Of a stretch of DNA of 64,000 nucleotides, positions 60,325-64,000 are shown piece by piece. Below the pieces are notes generated by a model that searched no databases, was not told the origin of the DNA, and saw only the letters and a program-made list of their open reading frames with translations. A program made the translations under genes and the position numbers. How positions within the stretch are numbered: the first letter of the stretch is position 1; each line of letters starts with the position of its first letter. The DNA lies in assembly GCF_948472415.1 (NCBI RefSeq), contig NZ_OX419519.1, positions 434,001-498,000 on the forward strand. Reading direction: 5' to 3'. The DNA is from Kitasatospora fiedleri. Lineage in GTDB: Bacteria; Actinomycetota; Actinomycetes; Streptomycetales; Streptomycetaceae.

Positions 60325-60337
60325 TTGGGATTACCAA
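60325..60337. promoter_or_regulatory. TTGG-GATTA-CCAA inverted repeat, likely MarR operator
   Basis: The inverted repeat extends imperfectly (CGTTGGGATTACCAATGG). Half-sites recur as TCGTTGG (60322-60328) and CCAACGA (60373-60379) on the other strand. It lies between the oxidoreductase (minus) and marR (plus) starts. Confidence 0.6.
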
Positions 60338-60398
60338 TGGACGGCAGCCTAGGGGCAGGTCATGGGGAAGTCCAACGATTTCGGGATAGCCTGCTCCC

Positions 60399-60842
60399 AT
60401 GACCCGCACCGAGAGCCAGGGCGCCCTGGCTCGGCTCCAGTCCCTGCCGAGCTGGCTGGCCGGCCGGGTCGCGGCGCGCGGCCGGGGCCTGGTCGCCGAG
60501 GCGATCGCCGAAGAAGGGCTGAAACCGCCCCACCACGCCGTGCTCGCGGCGGTGGCCGAGTACGGGCCCGTCGCCCAGGCGGACCTGGTGCGCCGACTGG
60601 GCTTCGACCCGAAGGACGTGGTCCTCCTGCTCAACCACCTGGAGGAGGCCGGGCTGGCCCGGCGCGCACCCGATCCGCGGGACCGCCGCAAGAACGCGGT
60701 GACGGTGACGCCGGCGGGCACCCGGACCCTGGAGCGGTGCGCACGGCTGGCGGAGCGGGCCAACGCCGAACTGCTGGCACCGCTCAGCGCGGCGGAACGC
60801 CGACAGCTGATGGAACTCCTGACGCGGGTGCACGAGTCCTAG
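60399..60842 (+). CDS. MarR-family regulator
   Basis: A 147-residue winged-helix protein: HHAVLAAVAEYGPVAQADLVRRLGFDPKDVVLLLNHLEEAGLARRAPDPRDRRKNAVTVTPAGTRTLE carries the recognition helix and wing (DPRDRRKN). The C-terminal helices mediate dimerisation. Start ATG 60399. It probably represses the divergent oxidoreductase and itself in response to a phenolic or quinone ligand. Confidence 0.9.
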   Translation: MTRTESQGALARLQSLPSWLAGRVAARGRGLVAEAIAEEGLKPPHHAVLAAVAEYGPVAQADLVRRLGFDPKDVVLLLNHLEEAGLARRAPDPRDRRKNAVTVTPAGTRTLERCARLAERANAELLAPLSAAERRQLMELLTRVHES

Positions 60843-61039
60843 GACCTGTCGTCGAACCCCCGCCGGAGCCGGGCGGCGGGTACGCGCGCGCCCGGGCGCC
60901 GTCGGGCGCCCACCTCCGCAGCCGGTGGTGGGCGCCCTTCCGCGGCCCGGACCGCCGGGGCGTCCGGTCCGGCGACGACGGCTCGGTCCGTGTCCACCGG
61001 GTGTCGGTCGACGGCACCCCGGACCGGGCGGTCAGCTGA
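60843..61039 (+). pseudogene. MITE-end relic joined to a gene-like C-terminal fragment
   Basis: GGACCTGTCGTCGAACCCCC (60843-60862) resembles the MITE end at 57629. From about 60855 one frame has strict third-position G/C to TGA 61037-61039 and reads ...GGGYARARAPSGAHLRSRWWAPFRGPDRRGVRSGDDGSVRVHRVSVDGTPDRAVS. It has no start of its own. It may be the tail of a gene cut off by an insertion or deletion. The family is not recognised. Confidence 0.4.
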
Positions 61040-61054
61040 TCCGAACGGAACGGC

Positions 61055-62026
61055 CTACGCGTTCCAGGGCGCCTTGGGCCACCACAGGTAGCCGAGGTTG
61101 CCGAGCAGCCGGACGTCCCAGTACACGACCGTGAACGCGCCCGCCACCAGGAACGCGGTCGCGGTCAGCGTCGCCGCCCGGCCCGGCTTGGTGGCCAGCC
61201 AGCGCTGCACGGGCGTGCCCAGCGCGAAGGAGAGCAGCAGGAACAGCAGCGCCATCACCAGGACGTTGCCGATCGACTGGAGAGCGAACGCCACCGCCCC
61301 GTACAGCGGGTCGTGCTCCTGCGCCGCGTGCCGGAACAGGTTGCGGAACAGCGGGTAGGGGCGGCCGATCAGGAAGCCACCGACCAGCACGCCGACCAGC
61401 ACCAGCGGGGCGTTCGGGAACCGGCGGGCCACCCCCGCCAGCGGGTCGGGCAGCACCCCGGCCGCGGCCAGCCCGATCACCAGCATGACCAGGCCGATCA
61501 CGCCGAACACGATCATCGCCTGGAGGATGCGCGGCGAGAGCGTCCCGGGCGCGGACGCGGTGGAGAACTGCGGCAGGTGGGTGCCGTACAGGCCGACCAG
61601 CACCCCGTACCCGGCGGAGACCGGCAGCATCCCGGCCGCCAGCCAGCCCAGCGGGCGCAGCGCGTGCCCCAGCCGCTGACGGCGGGTCAGGCTCATCTGG
61701 CCGACCAGCGGGCCGACCGCGCCGAACACCGCCACGTTGCAGGCCGTGAACGAGCCGGCCAGGCCGGAGACGAAGGCGAACAGGACCCCGGCGGCGACGC
61801 CGCTCAGCGGGGTGGACCGGGCGTCGTGGCCCAGCAGGCGGTCGGCGGTGGTGAAGCCGATCTCGTCGTCGGCCAGTTTCGAGGACCAGGCGTAGGCGAG
61901 CAGCAGCCCGCCCAGGAGGCCCAGCAGGACGACCAGGGCGCGGCGGCGCGGGAACAGGCCGTTGACGAACAGCGAGGTGGCGCGCGGCGGCGCCTTCACC
62001 GTCCGGCCCGTGATGGTCTCGGTCAC
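61055..62026 (-). CDS. Polytopic membrane protein (CcdA/TauE-like pattern)
   Basis: A 323-residue protein with about eight hydrophobic helices: ALVVLLGLLGGLLLAYAWS, LSGVAAGVLFAFVSGLAGSFTACNVAVFGAVGPLVGQM, LGWLAAGMLPVSAGYGVLVGLY, LQAMIVFGVIGLVMLVIGLAAAGVL, VLVGVLVGGFLIGRPYPLF, VLVMALLFLLLSFALG and a last pair. The GSxTACN motif resembles the Cys motif of CcdA/DsbD-type transporters, with one Cys only. The start is GTG 62024-62026 after GAGGAG. The transported species is unknown. It is divergent from the DUF1702/P450 operon. Confidence 0.75.
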   Translation of the reverse strand: MTETITGRTVKAPPRATSLFVNGLFPRRRALVVLLGLLGGLLLAYAWSSKLADDEIGFTTADRLLGHDARSTPLSGVAAGVLFAFVSGLAGSFTACNVAVFGAVGPLVGQMSLTRRQRLGHALRPLGWLAAGMLPVSAGYGVLVGLYGTHLPQFSTASAPGTLSPRILQAMIVFGVIGLVMLVIGLAAAGVLPDPLAGVARRFPNAPLVLVGVLVGGFLIGRPYPLFRNLFRHAAQEHDPLYGAVAFALQSIGNVLVMALLFLLLSFALGTPVQRWLATKPGRAATLTATAFLVAGAFTVVYWDVRLLGNLGYLWWPKAPWNA

Positions 62027-62243
62027 GTGGGGTCTCCTCGGCTCACGGAGGGCCGCTCCCGAAGGGTGTCGGGAACGGGTGGCGCGCGGGGGCGTCACAG
62101 AGTGTCGTGGATCCGACCGGTGGGGTGACTACTTCCGGGTTGCCCGGCATCGGCACGGTGGGAGAAGCCCCGCGCCGCCGGGGTCCCGAGCATGTAACCG
62201 GAGAGCTGCGGCCATCCGGGCGCGCGGCGGGCGGGAGGCAGTG

Positions 62244-63227
62244 ATGAGCGGAGGCTGGCGGGCGGTCCGACGACGCCTGTTGACACCGAGTCACAACGAG
62301 ACGAAGTTGTCCACCAGGGGTTTCCACCTCAAGGACGACGCGGCGCGGACCAACCTGGAGACCGTCGGCGGGACCTTCCTCGACGGTTACGCGATCGCCG
62401 TCGAGGCGCGCGACCAGGACGAGGCGCACGAGCGGCTGGAACGGATACCGGTGCGCTACCGGGGCTTCGCCTACGAGGGCGCGGCGATGGGCCTGGCCAT
62501 GCTGGACGGCCTGCCGCTGCCCGGCAACGACCGGGTCGCCCGGTTCCTGGCCGGCCACGGCGCGCCGCACGACTACATGGTGCACGTCGGGGTCGGCTGG
62601 GCGATGGCCCGGCTGCCCCGCTTCCGCTGGGCCTCGATCGCGCCGCCCGACCCGCTGCTGCGCTGGCTCGCCCTGGACGGGTACGGCTTCCACCAGGCGT
62701 ACTTCCGCACCGCGCGGTACGTGCACCAGCACCACCGGGAGAGCGACTTCCCGTGGCCCGGCGACGGGACCGGGCGCTACGCGGGGCACGCCATCGACCA
62801 GGGCGTCGGCCGGGCCCTGTGGTTCATCGGCGGCACCGACCCGGCCGTGGTCGCCGACCTGGTCGACGGCTACCAGGCCGACCGGCACGCCGACCTGTGG
62901 GCCGGGGTCGGGCTGGCCGCCTGCTACGCGGCCGGGGCCACCGACGCCGAACTACGCCTGCTGCTCGACCGGGCCGGCCCGCACCGGCCCCAACTCGCCC
63001 AGGGCGCGGCCTTCGCCGCCACCGCCCGGATCGAGGCCGGCCTGCTCACCGAACACGCCGAAGCCGCCACCGCGGTGCTCTGCGGGCTCACCCCGCAGCA
63101 GGCCGCCGGGGTGTGCACCCGGGCCCGGCCGCGCCCGGCGGTCGACGGCCCGGTCCCCGCGTACGAGGTGTGGCGGCAGGAGATCGCCGACCGGATCACC
63201 GACCTGGCCGCCGGAGCCCACCGGTGA
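62244..63227 (+). CDS. DUF1702 family protein
   Basis: A 327-residue protein with the DUF1702 pattern: TKLSTRGFHLKDDAARTNLETVGGTFLDGYAIAVEARDQDEAHERLERIPVRYRGFAYEGAAMGLAMLD and later FIGGTDPAVVADLVDGYQADRHADLWAGVGLAACYAAGA. The family occurs in enediyne gene clusters and also in many ordinary streptomycete loci; its reaction is unknown. The start is ATG 62244 behind GGGAGG; GTG 62241 is too close. The stop overlaps the P450 start (GTGA), so the two are coupled. Confidence 0.85.
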   Translation: MSGGWRAVRRRLLTPSHNETKLSTRGFHLKDDAARTNLETVGGTFLDGYAIAVEARDQDEAHERLERIPVRYRGFAYEGAAMGLAMLDGLPLPGNDRVARFLAGHGAPHDYMVHVGVGWAMARLPRFRWASIAPPDPLLRWLALDGYGFHQAYFRTARYVHQHHRESDFPWPGDGTGRYAGHAIDQGVGRALWFIGGTDPAVVADLVDGYQADRHADLWAGVGLAACYAAGATDAELRLLLDRAGPHRPQLAQGAAFAATARIEAGLLTEHAEAATAVLCGLTPQQAAGVCTRARPRPAVDGPVPAYEVWRQEIADRITDLAAGAHR

Positions 63228-64000
63228 GCGCCCCCGAGCCCGTCCCGGCCGCCCCTGTCCCCGCTGTCCCCGCTGTCCCCCCTGTCCCTGCCGACTCGCC
63301 CGCCGCCCCGCCCGCCCCGCCCGCCCCGCTCGCCGGTCCCGCCGTCGTCCGGCCGCGGCGGGGCGGGTCCCGGCGGCCGCCGGGGCCGTCGCGGGTCGCC
63401 ACGCCGTTGCTGCTGGCCCGGATGGCGGCCGACCGGCTGGCGGTGATGACCGGGGCGGCGGCGGCCTACGGCGACGCGGTGCGCCTGCCGCTCGGCCCGA
63501 AGACGCTCTACTTCTTCAACCACCCGGACCACGTCCGCCGGGTGCTCACCGACAACAGCGCCAACTACCACAAGGGCATCGGCCTGGTGCACGCCCGGCG
63601 CGCCCTCGGCGACGGGCTGCTGACCAGCGAGGGCGAGCGCTGGCGGGCCCAGCGCAAGGTGATCCAGCCGGTGTTCCAGGCCCGCCGGATCAACCGGCAG
63701 GTCGACGTGATCGCCGAGGAGGCGGCGCTGCTCGCCGAGCGCCTGCGCCGGACGGCGGGCCCGGGCCCGGTGGACGTCCGGCAGGAGATGACCTCGCTCA
63801 CCCTCGGGGTGCTCGGCCGCGCCCTGCTGGACGCCGACCTGGGGGCGCACGCGTCGATCGGCGAGGCGTTCGAGGTGGTCCAGGACCAGGCCATCTTCGA
63901 GATGATGAGCCTGAGTTCGGTGCCCTCCTGGGTGCCGCTGCCGCTCCAGCTCAGGTTCCGCCGGGCCCGCGCCGAGCTGGACCGGATCGTCGCCGCGCTC
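63224..64000 (+). CDS. Cytochrome P450, N-terminal part (cut by window edge)
   Basis: 259 residues are open to the edge. After a Pro/Ala/Val repeat start (VPAAPVPAVPAVPPVPADS...) it shows P450 landmarks: YGDAVRLPLGPKTLYFFNHPDHVRRVLTDNSANYHKG and the C-helix WRAQRKVIQPVFQARRI with WxxxR for heme propionate, then VDVRQEMTSLTLGVLGRALL. The I-helix and heme-Cys loop lie outside the window. It is coupled to DUF1702 by GTGA overlap. The type resembles class-II-like streptomycete P450s acting on hydrophobic substrates. The repeat start may be longer than the native N-terminus. Confidence 0.88.
   Translation, partial: MSAPEPVPAAPVPAVPAVPPVPADSPAAPPAPPAPLAGPAVVRPRRGGSRRPPGPSRVATPLLLARMAADRLAVMTGAAAAYGDAVRLPLGPKTLYFFNHPDHVRRVLTDNSANYHKGIGLVHARRALGDGLLTSEGERWRAQRKVIQPVFQARRINRQVDVIAEEAALLAERLRRTAGPGPVDVRQEMTSLTLGVLGRALLDADLGAHASIGEAFEVVQDQAIFEMMSLSSVPSWVPLPLQLRFRRARAELDRIVAAL

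Noticed and set aside
62244-64000. Enediyne biosynthetic cluster because of DUF1702
   Set aside because: No enediyne polyketide synthase or UnbL/UnbV-type partners are in the window, and DUF1702 is also found in ordinary streptomycete loci.

Overview
This is a very GC-rich actinomycete chromosome segment, most like Streptomyces or Kitasatospora. The codon use (G or C at almost every third position), dense operons with ATGA/GTGA overlaps, many GTG starts, DUF5709, ECF-sigma and MerR/TetR regulators and streptomycete-type insertion sequences all point that way. No rRNA, tRNA or CRISPR array was seen. About 30 single-base indels break otherwise well-conserved genes. They sit in short G/C runs and often in CCCGG, so most look like base-calling errors rather than pseudogenes. 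Affected genes are given as whole loci with the breaks noted.

1-10.4 kb: a long minus-strand operon built around a LysW-type amino-group carrier protein. In order of transcription it holds a homocitrate-synthase-like DRE-TIM enzyme, LysW, LysX, LysY, LysZ, a class I glutamine amidotransferase, a Glu/Leu/Phe/Val-type dehydrogenase, an AMP-forming acid-CoA ligase and the start of a fold-type I aminotransferase at the left edge. The carrier ends in Gln instead of the usual C-terminal Glu that forms the isopeptide bond. Beside the operon lie a YCII-LuxR fusion regulator, an arylmalonate-decarboxylase/maleate-isomerase-like enzyme and an atypical OmpR-type regulator. This is the best candidate for an undescribed biosynthetic system.

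11-26.5 kb: two flavin monooxygenases in tandem; an MFS exporter divergent from a MerR regulator across a perfect palindrome; a thioesterase; two convergent secreted proteins sharing a strong terminator; a DUF5709 protein; a membrane protein; a three-subunit xanthine-dehydrogenase-type enzyme; a YdjM-like membrane hydrolase; and an alkylsulfatase.

26.7-39.6 kb: an envelope/redox block. It holds an NAD-sugar epimerase, a two-component system, a GT2-DUF2064 fusion, a methyltransferase, a cytochrome b with an MsrP-like molybdoenzyme, a GT87-like membrane glycosyltransferase, a cytochrome-b/molybdoenzyme fusion, MTA phosphorylase, a DoxX-like protein and a cyclopropane-synthase-like methyltransferase. 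A TTCCGTAAG element recurs in its two divergent promoter regions.

39.8-51.2 kb: a MerR/B12-binding regulator (LitR/CarH type) coupled to a DUF427 gene and an ECF sigma gene with repeated upstream elements; a DUF4383 protein; an AhpD-like protein; a CopC-domain protein with a His-rich membrane partner; a PTS enzyme I-like PEP protein abutting a FAD/NAD(P) oxidoreductase; and a carotenoid oxygenase between two TetR regulators.

51.4-59.3 kb: an accessory island bounded by two inverted relics of IS5-type transposases. Inside are an IS701-like transposase, a precisely delimited IS630 element (TA duplication), a precisely delimited IS4 element (10-bp duplication) inserted at the tip of a palindromic MITE, small hypothetical genes and a glycosyltransferase. 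59.4-64 kb: a quinone-oxidoreductase/MarR pair, a polytopic membrane protein, and a DUF1702 gene overlapping a cytochrome P450 that runs off the right edge.
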